In this document: positions 45,501 to 56,409 of the stretch, piece after piece | Layout of the letters: the number at the start of each line of letters is the position of its first letter | Numbering within the stretch: position 1 is the first letter of the stretch | From: Telopea speciosissima | Taxonomy: Eukaryota > Streptophyta > Magnoliopsida > Proteales > Proteaceae | Direction of reading: 5' to 3' | Length of the DNA stretch: 64,000 nt | Assembly: GCF_018873765.1 (NCBI RefSeq) | Contig: NC_057925.1 | Location: forward strand, 59,222,970-59,286,969 | Translations under genes and position numbers: made by a program | The notes under the pieces: generated by a model | Databases searched by the model: none | Seen by the model: only the letters and a program-made list of their open reading frames with translations | What the model was told of the DNA's origin: nothing

Positions 45501-48500
45501 CGGGAAGGGTTGTCGGTGGCCGAAACTGACCGGGAATTTCCAGTAAGTTACCCCACCGGAAGTTTAAAACCGTCAGATTGGAATCTCCAATGTATGGTCA
45601 AAGTGGGACCTACTCAATTCGGGCAATCAATATAAAGTACAGTAATAGTTAATAAAAGCACTAAATAACGGCTTTTTGGGATAACTTCCAGAGGAGCCCT
45701 TTTCAATTCCCATGCACGTGATTTTATTGGTTGAGCTTATGTTGGTCACGTGACTATATTTGTGACCGTATGATTGCCATCCAAAAGGAGAGATATGATT
45801 TATCTTCAAATGAAGATAAATCTTTGGATACACGTGTCCCACTCATGCTTGGGTGATCAAAAAAGTGGGGTCCTCAATTTAAGTTCGGATTAAAGATCGA
45901 ATGAGGGGTATTAGTGTAATTGTGCATCCACTCATCGGGCACCTTCGCAGTCACTACCTGGCACCGACAGGTGACGCCTTTTTGTGAGTGGGGTATGGTA
46001 GAGTCGTCACAACCGGGAAGTTTTTTGTATCCAAATTACCAAATTAGACCTGAACTTCAACGGGAATTCCCGATTTCCTTCAAATACGCTGTAGGATTGG
46101 AATCGTTCTTTGGTGGGTGGGGCCCAAACAGTAGGCCGATGAGGAAACATCAGAATCAAAATCATTAAATTGCTTGATTACGAAAGGGGTCCTACCTGAA
46201 ATCCGAAATAATGGCTCCATCCTCCATTATTCTTTACTGGGAATAACAATTTTAATGAGTTAATTATTTCTCACCACTTAAATCCTTCCCCTGTGAGGTA
46301 CTGTCTCGTTGCCACGTCAGCAATTGGGAGAAGCCATTATTAACGTTGCAGCTTTGTCTTCTCTTCCCAATCACCTATTAGTGCATATCGTCACTCGTCA
46401 GGCTTTGTATTTTTGTCTTTTAATTTTCCTAAAATAATACATTAGAAGTTGGCGCCAGCTTTGAGTGGGCCATATCAATGGGCCTGAAGCCTGATGGGTT
46501 TAGTCTAGGTTAGAGTTTGACCGGGAGTTGATTGTTCTCTTCCCATTTAGGTTGGAAGAAAGAGAAGTGAAGTATGGCGAATAGGGGCAAGGTCATAAAA
46601 TACAGAATCGGTATTATATCTGTTAGGTATTTAACTGATACATCAAAAGCTTTTTAATCTATCTCATACTAAATTCGCCTAAATTAACAGTCACACACTA
46701 GATCGAATTCCATCAGGCATATTAAAACTTAAAAGTATTGGTCATTATCGACATCAGTATTGGTTTAGTTTGACTTGGATTGTATTGTTAATGATATTGA
46801 TAGGTCTTCGATTATACTAATACGTGTCAATCAATACGCTATTGATACCTAAAACCTTGACAGAGAGGCCATCCTTACAAAGGTCCACTCTACTACATTT
46901 TTCTTTTTCTTTGTTTAAGTAGTGATGGCTGACCTGAGGAAGAGCTAGGGGATTCATCCGGTCCTATCAAATGATGGGAAAAGGAACCTATTTATAATAA
47001 TACATAAAAGAGATAACATTGTTAAAATAGCTTAGATATTAAACCTACTCACATTTCTACCAAACAAAAAAAAAACCTACTCACATTAGATATGGAAACA
47101 TTCCACCACATATACAATGAAGCGACAATGACAGCGTTTGATGGGCCAAAAGCGTGTAACCGCTCTATATAATAGTACTTAGTTACTATCTTTGATAAGC
47201 TGAATGATTAGGAAATTTATCCTCTCAAATGTGGTGCAACATACTTAAGAATCCAGCATTAGGTATTTTATACCCACTCCTATACCTCGGCCCAGCCCAG
47301 CCCGACTCAGTCTCTATGAAAAAGCACCCTAGATTCCCCCCGACACATTAGAGAATGGAGAGCCTCTCCTTTATAAGGGGGTAAACCCGCCTTTCCAAAT
47401 CCAACTCCAGCCCAATGTGAAAAATAAGCCCAAGTCCAACCCAATGTATAAAATATAGATATTTTATATCAACTCCCACGCCTCATCTCATGAAAAAGCA
47501 CCCCAAACCCCGACACATGAGAGAAGGGAGAGCCTCTCCACTAAAAGGGCTTGCACCCTTATAGAGATGAAAAAACGAAAAGGGGTTGAGTTTCCTCTCA
47601 CCACATTGAAAGAGAACGTCTGGATGATACTACGGAATGATGTTTTCGAGGATCGTTATTCATTGCTATAATTGTAGTGTTGCTGTACTCATCGTGCGGC
47701 GTTGCAGGTGCCATGTGTGTCATGTGGGGTCTGCTGTGCACACATGGCACCTGCAATACCGCACGATGAGTACAACAGCGCTGTAGTTACAGCAGCGGAT
47801 AAAAATCCTGTTTTCGACTTCTTACAATAGGGGCAAGATTTAGAAACTCACTTGCTAGATGAGTTCTCTTGAGTTCATATCAATTGTGTCAAGGCAACCA
47901 CTCTTGGGTTCTACCATTGCATAATAGTCATTTATGTCATAGTCCAAGAGTCCAATTATAGGGTCACATAATTGTAAATGAAGAATTTTTCTAGAATCCA
48001 ATTATAAGATCACATCATAGTAGATGAAGAAATTTCCTCCCTCTTGGATGATGAAAAAACTTTCTCCAATAAAAAAACAAAGAAGAAAAATGTTGACAAC
48101 TATAGATTATTGAGAGATGTTGCAAATGAAAGGAAGTTCCTCCTCTTGTGGTCCAAGGTAGGCCTCCCACCTCCGCTTGGAATCAGTCCCTGGGTCAATA
48201 GGTTTTGTTTTGGAGGAACAAGAAAAAATAAAAACCTGTAATCTTGGGTTGCAATGTTTCCTACTTCCTTCACTATCCTATGCATGTACAATAAGGCGTC
48301 CACCTATGGATTCGTTCAAACTTTTTGAGTCTAATTGTACCCCTTCATTTCAAGTTGTTGACTTTGATTTCCTTATATAAGACTCTCTATAGTATGATTC
48401 TATTTCTAGTTCTATTCTAATATTTGTGATAAATTCTTTTGAGAACAATTTATGGGTCAGCTAAGGCCCTGGTGGACCCATACTCTCTTTCTTCATTAAA

Positions 48501-48900
48501 CACCCCTCTACTAGACGTTTCGATCATCCACCCCCCCATTGGTGGAAACTACACTTTGACATCATAGTGACCTCTCTCCAGTTATTTAAGTACCTAGAAT
48601 GCAAACTTCATTTTGCTCTTTTGGTGGAGGTTAGTAGGTCTGAAGCATCTTTCCTTCTTAAACAAATAATGGATGGTAAAATATAGGACATCAAAAACCA
48701 AATACATGAGTGTATGCTACAAGAGCTCCATGTCTATTAATTAAGTGAATGTAGAATTATAAAGATTTGAATGTATGTATCATTAAGCAATGAATCTGAA
48801 ATAAATGATTGATAATAATTTATTTTTTAACCTCTTCATGTTAATGTATCTAAGGGAAAAGTTTAGGATTAGAAATTACAAAGAATCTGATGGAAACATG
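45501..48900. other. Gene-free intergenic region
   Basis: Only short, unconvincing frames are present. It includes two related passages near 47280-47400 and 47470-47570 (both with AAAAAGCACCC and GAGAGCCTCTCC), a Mutator-type MITE (47650-47808), and a passage near 47850-47890 that recurs inverted near 49080-49130. Confidence 0.6.
47650..47808. mobile_element. Mutator-type MITE with 9-bp target duplication and near-perfect hairpin
   Basis: TGTTTTCGA occurs at 47641-47649 and 47809-47817. Between them the 159-bp element is almost one inverted repeat: TGTACTCATCGTGCGG and GTTGCAGGTGCCATGTGTG on the left match the complement of the right arm with a couple of mismatches, around a short loop near 47729. 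It has no coding capacity. Confidence 0.88.
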
Positions 48901-49761
48901 ATTTTTTTTTTTTTTTTGGTGAATAAAAATGCATTAGAAATAGGAAACAACAGTTCAACAATATTTTCATTAAAGATACCTTGCATATGACATAAATGAC
49001 TATTGTGCGATGGTAGAGCCCAAGGATCGGTTGCCCCGACACAAATCATTTCAGCTCGAGAAGGAGTTCTTATTTTGAGAAGGGGCTCAGAATTCCCTCT
49101 CGATATTGATATGAACTCAAAGGAACTCATCCACCTCAAAAATCAGCTTGTAAGGTGAGAGAACCCAAGAACATGTCAACCCCCACCATGTCCCTTTATG
49201 GAACTAGTGTCTTATATATGGGAACGTAAATTTTGCACCCACAATAGGCCCTTATGCAAAGAAATGAATGATTTTTCACTGAATGCCGACGATCCAACTC
49301 GCCCATATTGGTCCTTCCACTTGTCTTTGTTTGCAAACTATTTGGTAGTTGAAGACTCCATTATTGATATTCTCTCTCTATTAGTTTTTCTTAAAAACGA
49401 CAAAGTTCTCTTGTTTTGAAACTGGGTAGAGGAATGCATCGTCTAAATTTTTTTTCGGCTTGTAAATCCCCACAAATGAGGCAAATATCATATCAACTAT
49501 ATTCCTGCGCTGAAGATTTGCAAAGACCCCAACAACGTTGATGCAAGCTTTTCAGAGGAAGGTTTGGACCTTTGGGGGTATATTAGAGGACCAAATAATC
49601 TTCCATACAACCTTTTGTATGGCAACAATCCTTAGAGTTAGAGGAGGAGGAAGCTAGAAAGCCTCAGGCTCCTAGACGATAAACAATCATAGAGAAAATC
49701 CCTTTTGTGTGTGGGTCCCAACAAAGCATATCCCAACAATCCTCTTAGGTAAGAGGGATCT
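48901..49761 (-). mobile_element. LINE (L1-type) 3' part with A tail, left of the copia insertion
   Basis: On the minus strand the sequence ends in a run of about seventeen A residues (48901-48917). Around 49480-49600 it encodes a zf-RVT-like piece (KACINVVGVFANLQRR, then CLICGD in another frame) with stops. It continues the element seen at 55713-55965. Confidence 0.5.
49757..49761 (+). repeat. Target site duplication GATCT, left copy
   Basis: GATCT immediately precedes the 5' LTR and is repeated at 55713-55717 immediately after the 3' LTR, which is the 5-bp duplication expected of a Ty1/copia insertion. Confidence 0.9.
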
Positions 49762-50480
49762 TGTTGGAATTTTTCAAAATATTGATGTGGACTTTTAGTC
49801 CCACATCGGTTATGAAAGGAAAGCTCATTGGGTTTATATGTGTTAGTAGTAAGTAGTTATTATTATCACATGTAATGCTAGAAGAGATTGTACTGTGCAC
49901 TTGCGAGTGAGGACGGTACCCGTCCGAGCGCGTACGCGTGCGCGTGCGCGTGCATGAGGCGCAATGTGGCGCTTTGATGGCTCACTTTGCACTTTGCACG
50001 TGCGCATCATCGCAGTATGTCGCCTTAATCTTTTCGGGATCGACGGTGTTTGATCAAAGGGTGCTTAGGATCGATCCGACCGTTGGATCGGTGGCTGATC
50101 AAAGAGGGAGTGCAACCCTTGGTTTAACATTGACCCCAGGAGTTGCAGCCCATACGAACAGCCAAGGGAGCCCAGCCCAATAGTCATGACCTATCAGGTC
50201 AAGCCATATGAGCTAATGGGTGTGACCCATCTGAATAGGCCTTGTGGGCCTATAAATGGGCCACGAATTCTCTCAGTCCAGATATTAAAAAAATCTCTGA
50301 TAGCTTCACAGTGTTACTGGCTCTGCAACCAGTAACAGTCCGCCTGATTTATCTTGGGAGGCAGGTTTGCTGCAACCCTTTGCAGGATTATAAGGGTGCA
50401 AATACTGTCTTAAGGATAGAACGATTTCGTTCGACTCAGGCCTTCTTTCTGTCCTCTCCTTTTTGTTCAGATTTCTAACA
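49762..50480 (+). repeat. 5' LTR of the copia element
   Basis: It runs from TGTTGGAATTTTTC to TTTCTAACA. A TATAAAT box lies at 50251-50257, so transcription probably starts near 50280. A CG-rich run of GCGTGC repeats sits near 49925-49955. The first bases TGTTGG differ from TGTTAG in the 3' LTR, and the latter pairs better with the CTAACA end. Confidence 0.93.
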
Positions 50481-50498
50481 ATCTTAAGACAGTATTTG
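50399..50498 (+). promoter_or_regulatory. Primer-binding region complementary to the element's own LTR
   Basis: CTTAAGACAGTATTTG (50483-50498), two bases after the 5' LTR end, is the exact reverse complement of CAAATACTGTCTTAAG (50399-50414) inside the LTR. No TGG-starting tRNA-type primer site follows the LTR. The arrangement resembles self-priming known from Tf1/sushi gypsy elements. Its role here is inferred. Confidence 0.6.
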
Positions 50499-50502
50499 TT
50501 CA

Positions 50503-53500
50503 ATGGAGGAGACTGCAATCATGAAGATACCTGGGAACGAGATAAGCAAACTTGAGAAGTTTGATGGGTCATTTTTCAAACGTTGGAAAGGGAAGATGTA
50601 TTTCTTCCTCACTGCTTTGAAACTTGCTCATGTCCTGAACGAAGAGAAGTCAGTAGCACCGACACCGACAGACACCACTGCAGAAGCTTCAAGTGGAGAG
50701 ACACCGGTGCAGAAACAGCAGCGCCAAAAGTGGGAGCAAGATGACTTCATGTGCAAGGGCTACATCCTCAATGGGTTATCAAACACACTTTATGATGTGT
50801 ATGAGCCCAAATTTGCAGACAGCACGTCGAGAGAACTATGGGAGGATCTCGATAAAAAGTACAAAATTGAGGATGCTGGCAATAAGAAGTTTCTTATAAG
50901 TAAGTTGTTTGATTACAGGATGGTAGGAGATAAGTCTATTATTTCACAAACCTATGAGTTGCAAGGTCTCATGAATCAAATCATCTCTGAGGGCAATTCT
51001 CTTGACGAATCTTTCCAAGTGTCATCTATTATTTCAAAGTTACCTTTTGCTTGGAAAAATTGTCGGAAAGAGTTGAAACAGAAGAAGGATGCAATGACTA
51101 TGCAAGAGTTGATTAAGTATATCCAAGTTGAAGAGAATTCTCGCAAACTGGATAAACTTGAATTGGAGGAAAAATCTCCAAAGGCTCATGTCATAGAAAA
51201 TGCATCTTCTAAGGGCAAGAAGAGAAAGTATGATGGGAAAGGCACTGTTTCTGAGAAGAAAAAGGGTACATTTATTAACCCCAAAGCGGTTTGCTGGAAA
51301 TGCAGAAAAGCCGGTCATTTCAATAAACAGTGCAGAGTTTATATCAAGGAGAAGCAACAAAAGGACCAAGCCAACATGGTTGACAATGATGACTGGGCTG
51401 CTATGATATCTGAGGTATATGTAGTGGGTGATGATGAGGAATGGTGGATCGATTCTGGTGCAACCAAACATGTTGCCAAGAACAAAAATTTGTTCAAAGT
51501 TTATGAACCTATAGCAGATGGACAAGATCTTTTTATGGGAAATTCTTCAACTGCTAAGGTCATAGGTAAAGACATAGTGGTTCTGAATCTCACATCCGGA
51601 AAAAAGCTTACTTTGAATGATGTACTTCATGTTCCTGATATTAGGAAGAACTTAATGTCTGTAAGCTTGCTTGACAAACATGGATTTAAAATCATGTTTG
51701 AGTCAGGGAACATCATAGTGTCCAAAGGGGGAGTTTATGTTGGGAAAGGATATGCATCGAACGGGATGTATAAATTTAATATGATTAATGAAAACTCATC
51801 TTCTGCTTACATTGTTTCTACTTTTGATACATGGCATTCTAGACTTGGGCATGTTAATTATAAGTGCATGAGAAATATGGTTAAATTAGGTTTATTACCA
51901 GAAAGTATATCTTTTAGTCATGACAAATGTTCTGTATGCATCAAGTCTAAAATTGTTAGAAAATCTTTTAAGAAAGTAGAAAGGAATACACAACTCTTAG
52001 AATTAGTACATTCTGATTTGTGTGAGTTAGAAGGTATTCTAACTAAAGGTGGTAAAAGATATTTCATCATATTTATAGATGACTGTTCAAAATACACATA
52101 TGTATATCTGTTAAGGACTAAAGATGAGGCTTTGGAGAAATTCAAAATCTACAAAGCCGAAGTGGAAAACCAATTGGATCGTAAGATTAAAATCTTACAA
52201 ACTGATAGGGGAAGAGAATACTTCTCCACTGATGATTTTTGTGAAGTTTATGAAATTATCCATCAAACAACGGCACCCTATAATCCTCAACAGAATGGAG
52301 TAGCAGAAAGGAAAAATAGGACTCTAACAGAAATGGTGAATACACTTTTACTTACTTCTGACTTACCAAAGAATTTATGGGGGGAAGCATTAATGACTGC
52401 TTGTCATATACTTAACCGTATACCCTATAAAAAGACTAATATCACTCCCTATGAATATTGGATGAAGAGAAAACCTTCTCTTGGATATTTCAAAGTATGG
52501 GGATGTAGAGCATTGGTAAGATTAACTGATCCTAAAAGACCTAAATTAGGTGAAAAGGCAATTGAATGTATTTTCATTGGCTATGCCCAACATAGCAAGG
52601 CCTATAGATTTCTAACGATGGAATCTACAGAGACCGTTAGCCAAAATATAATTTTAGAATCTAGAGATGCTGAGTTCTTTGAGGATTCATTCTCTAGGAA
52701 ACGAAAGAATGAAAATACAAACAAGGGAGATCAAGATATTATTCAATCAAATTCTGAGAATAATGAGAGTGTTGAACTTAGAAGAAGTAAAAGAGTTAGA
52801 GTGAAAAAATCCTTTGGTCCAGATCTCTACCAATTCTTGGTAGAAGGAAACAGAAATGAAGTTACATATTCTTGTGTGTATAATGTTGAACATGATCCAT
52901 TGACTTTTCGAGAAGCCATGAATTCTCAAGATTCTGTTTTTTGACAAGAAGCTATAAATGATGAAATGGATTCTCTCATGGGTAATAAAACATGAGTTTT
53001 AACAGATTTACCTCATGGATTTAAATCTATTGGTTGTAAGTGGATTTTTAAGCGAAAGCTTAAAGCTGATGGAACCATTGATAAGTTTAAAGCTAGGCTT
53101 GTAGCAAAGGGCTTTAAGCAAAAAGAAGGCATTGATTATTTCGATACATATGCTCCTGTTGTTAGAATTAGTACAATTAGATTGTTAATTGCTTTAGCAT
53201 CGATTAATAAACTTGTTATACACCAAATGGATGTTAAAACTGCTTTTCTAAATGGAGATTTAGAAGAAAAAGTTTACATGGAACAACCTGAAGGGTTTGT
53301 TTTGAAAGGCCAGGAAAATAAGGTTTGTAAACTAGTCAAATCTTTATATGGTCTAAAACAAGCTCCTAAGCAATGGCATGATAAATTTGACCAAAAGGTT
53401 GTAGCAAATGGATTTAGAATAAATGAATCTGATAAATGTGTTTATTCTAAATTCAAGAATGGACATGGTGTTATAATATGTTTATATGTTGATGATATGC

Positions 53501-54442
53501 TAATCTTTGGTACTAATACAAGCACTATTTTGGAGACAAAGGCTTTCCTATCTTCGTGTTTTGATATGAAACATATGGGTGAAGCAAATATAATTTTGGG
53601 AATCAAAATTATTAGATCCTCTGATTGTATTTCTTTAACACAGTCTCATTACATAAAAAAAATATTAAAGAAATTCAATCATGAGGATCTGTAAACCAGT
53701 TGCTACCCCATATGATCATTCTATTAGATTAATTTCTAATGAAGGAAATTGTATATCTCAATTGAAATACGCTAGTATCATTGGCAGCTTAATGTATGCC
53801 ATGCAGTGCACTCGTCCTGATATAGCTTTTGCAGTTGGTGTTTTGAGTAGGTTTACTCATAACCCTGGACAAATTCATTGGAATGCAGTTTCTAGAGTAC
53901 TTAAGTACTTAAAGGGCACAATGAATTATGCATTAAGTTATAAGGATTTTCCCGTAGTACTAGAAGGATACACAGATACTAATTGGATCACAGGATCCGA
54001 TGAATCAAAGTCCACAAGTGGTTGGATATTTACTTTGGGTGGAGGATCAATTTCTTGGGGATTCAAGAAACAGACTGTAGTTTCACACTCCACTATGGAG
54101 TCTGAATTTATCGCTTTAGCAATGGCAGTAAAGGAAGCAGAATAGCTTAGGGACCTCTTAACTGAGATTCCTCTGTGGCCTAAGCCAATACCTGCTATAT
54201 CAATATCTTGTGATAATGAAGCAACATTATCAAGGGCTTATAATAAAGTCTACAATGAAAAGTCAAGGCATATCAGTTTAAGATATAGCTATGTAAGAGA
54301 ACAACTCATCAAAGGAGTTGTGACTATTAGTTATGTAAAGTCAAAGGAAAATTTGGCTGATCCCTTTACAAAAGGCCTGGGTAGGGATGTGGTATGGAAG
54401 ACTTCCAGGGAGATGGGTTTAAAGCTTTTAAATGAGAGGTAA
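50503..54442 (+). pseudogene. copia gag-pol polyprotein, interrupted
   Basis: The frame opens at ATG 50503, only 22 bases past the LTR, and runs 813 codons to a TGA at 52942. Gag carries the zinc knuckle CWKCRKAGHFNKQC (residues 264-277). The protease has DSGATKH from residue 317. Integrase shows the HHCC segment (HSRLGHV, CSVCIKSK), then FIDDCSKYTY and PQQNGVAERKNRTL. Reverse transcriptase (from about 53030) has YVDD at 53485-53496. RNase H lies in 53760-54440 with GYTDTNW and SHSTMESEF. Breaks: TGA at 52942 and 52993, a one-base insertion near 53691, and TAG near 54143. It ends at TAA 54440-54442. Confidence 0.93.
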
Positions 54443-54989
54443 CCTGCAAGTGGAAACCAACTAGACACTAGACCAACATCTAGTCAACTAGTTCAATGGA
54501 AAAACACTTGTAGTAATAACCGGTAATGCACTCAACTAGTAGAGATAAGATCTCTTGACATCTCAAGGTAGTGCATGTTTGTATGGAGAAACCGACAGAG
54601 GGTAGGATCAGTCCTTCAATGAGTCTATGCCTTATAGGAAATGCAAGTCATACAATTGCATTTTATTAGATTCACCTATATAAGTGCAGGAAGTGGGGCC
54701 GCTTATGCGAGATTCAAAGCTTGTCTCTAAGGCACTTATGAAAACCTAAGATGAAAGCACAAGGCCATAAATGTGCGGGTGTTATTGAAACTATGTTCAA
54801 GTAAGTCATATGTCTAGTATATTAGATTTGTCGCTATAAAATTCTAAGTTCAAGGCTACGGCTACTTCGTTTTTGACAAATATTAATGTATTTTGACAAC
54901 ATAAAGGTTCAAGTCGAAAGACACCTTTATGTAAATATGATTTAGAAGTACAGAGAGTTTATTGACTGAGGCTCAATTATTTTAAAAAT

Positions 54990-54999
54990 TGGGGGAAAT
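54990..54999 (+). promoter_or_regulatory. Polypurine tract of the copia element
   Basis: TTGGGGGAAAT lies directly before the 3' LTR, where plus-strand DNA synthesis starts. Confidence 0.75.
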
Positions 55000-55712
55000 T
55001 GTTAGAATTTTTCAAAATATTGATGTGGACTTTTAGTCCCACATCGGCTATGAAAGGAAAGCTCATTGGGTTTATATGTGTTAGTAGTAAGTAGTTATTA
55101 TTATCACATGTAATGCTAGAAGAGATTGTACGGTGCACTTGCGAGCGATGACGGTACCCATCCGAGCGCGTACGCGTGCGCGTGCGCGTGCATGAGGCGC
55201 AATGTGGCGCTTTGATGGCTCACTTTGCACTTCACACATGCGCATCGTCGCAGTATGTGGCCTTAATCTTTTCGGGATCGACAGTGTCTGATCAAAGGGT
55301 GCTCAGGATCGATCCGACCGTTGGATCGGTGGCTGATCAAAGAGGGAGTGCAACCCTTGGTTTAACATTGACCCCAAGAGTTGCAGCCCACACGAACAGC
55401 CAAGGGAGCCCAGCCCAATAGTCATGACCTGTCAGGTCAAGTCATATGAGCCAATGGGTGTGACCCATCCGAACAGGCCTTGTGGGCCTATAAATAGGCC
55501 ACGAATTCTCTCATCCCGATATTAAAAAATCTCGATAGCTTCACAGTGTTATTCTCTCGCAACCGAAGATGATCGCTGATTTATCTTGGGAGGTAGGTTT
55601 GCTGCAACCCTTTGCAGGATTAGGAGGGTGCAAATCTTGTCTTAAGGACAGAACGATTTCGTTCGACTCAGGCCTTCTTTCTGTCCTCTCCTTTTTGTTC
55701 AGATTTCTAACA
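55000..55712 (+). repeat. 3' LTR of the copia element
   Basis: It runs from TGTTAGAATTTTTC to TTTCTAACA and is collinear with 49762-50480. The TATA box reads TATAAATA. Differences cluster in the segment matching 50290-50340 and are otherwise mostly C/T and G/A changes. The self-complementary segment here reads CAAATCTTGTCTTAAG, with two mismatches to the primer region. Confidence 0.93.
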
Positions 55713-55965
55713 GATCTTCAACACCACATCCACCTCTTATACAGAGAACTGGGCTCTCAGCTTAGACATATCCCAGGGATTATCTAGAGCTATTAATTCA
55801 GCAACCCAAATAAAAAGACAATGGGGAGGTTGGAGGGAGAGATGAATCCAAAAATCACTCAAAATATTAACACTCCTCCCATTACCCACAATCCAAATCA
55901 ATCCCTTAATTAGAAGCCCTCTCTGCTTTATAAGATACTTTGTTATGTCCAAGATGGACAAGACC
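55713..55965 (-). mobile_element. LINE fragment right of the copia insertion
   Basis: On the minus strand it encodes GLIWIVGNGRSVNILSDFWI, the segment that in plant L1-type elements follows the reverse transcriptase and precedes the zf-RVT region. It joins the 48901-49761 part across the copia insertion and the GATCT duplication. No reverse-transcriptase core is present, so the LINE is 5'-truncated. Confidence 0.6.
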
Positions 55966-56409
55966 CCGACAATGCTTGGAGAAATTTTCCATCATGAAAA
56001 TAAATGCTGCTCAAAATTTGTCACTCGAACTTTGGCAATATGGTCAAATTATGGTTGCGAAGATCTCGAATCTCAAGCCTACCATCCAACTTTGATAAAC
56101 AAAAGCAATCCCTTTCATTCTTCTTTTGCCCCCACAAGTATTTGGGAAAAACTCATTTGAAATTATTTCAGTATAGAATTCTAAACCCCCCCACCCCCCA
56201 AAAAAAATAAAAAAAATCACTATAGACTCGGCGATCCTCTCGGCCGGTTCGTCTGCCCAGTGTGTGAGTTGACTGTTCCGAGTTTTAAAACTACTGGTGG
56301 GACAGAGAAAGTTCCAATTGCTCGAAGCCTCGAAACCGTCTGCAATCTGCATAACATATGGTGTCGTCCTTCGTTCCTTTACAGCATTGAGTGAGGAAGA
56401 GAGTAAACG
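55966..56409 (+). promoter_or_regulatory. Upstream region of the WD40 gene
   Basis: It contains a C-run followed by A-runs near 56186-56217 and then a GC-richer stretch to the start codon, where the leader should lie. No frame of note and no clear TATA box are seen. Confidence 0.4.

Larger units (their letters stand above)
49762..55712 (+). mobile_element. Nearly full-length Ty1/copia LTR retrotransposon
   Basis: Two ~715-bp LTRs (49762-50480 and 55000-55712) flank a single gag-pol region in the order gag, protease, integrase, reverse transcriptase, RNase H, which defines Ty1/copia. The LTR ends are TGTT..CTAACA, the flanking duplication is GATCT, and a purine tract (GGGGGAAAT) sits just before the 3' LTR. 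The LTRs differ by roughly three dozen changes by eye, so the insertion is not recent. The open frame carries stops and a frameshift, so this copy is not autonomous. It inserted into an older LINE. Confidence 0.95.

Noticed and set aside
49938-50183. An 81-codon frame in the LTR, also present at 55176-55421
   Set aside because: It is identical in nature in both LTRs because the LTRs are repeats; it lies upstream of the TATA box and has no known counterpart.
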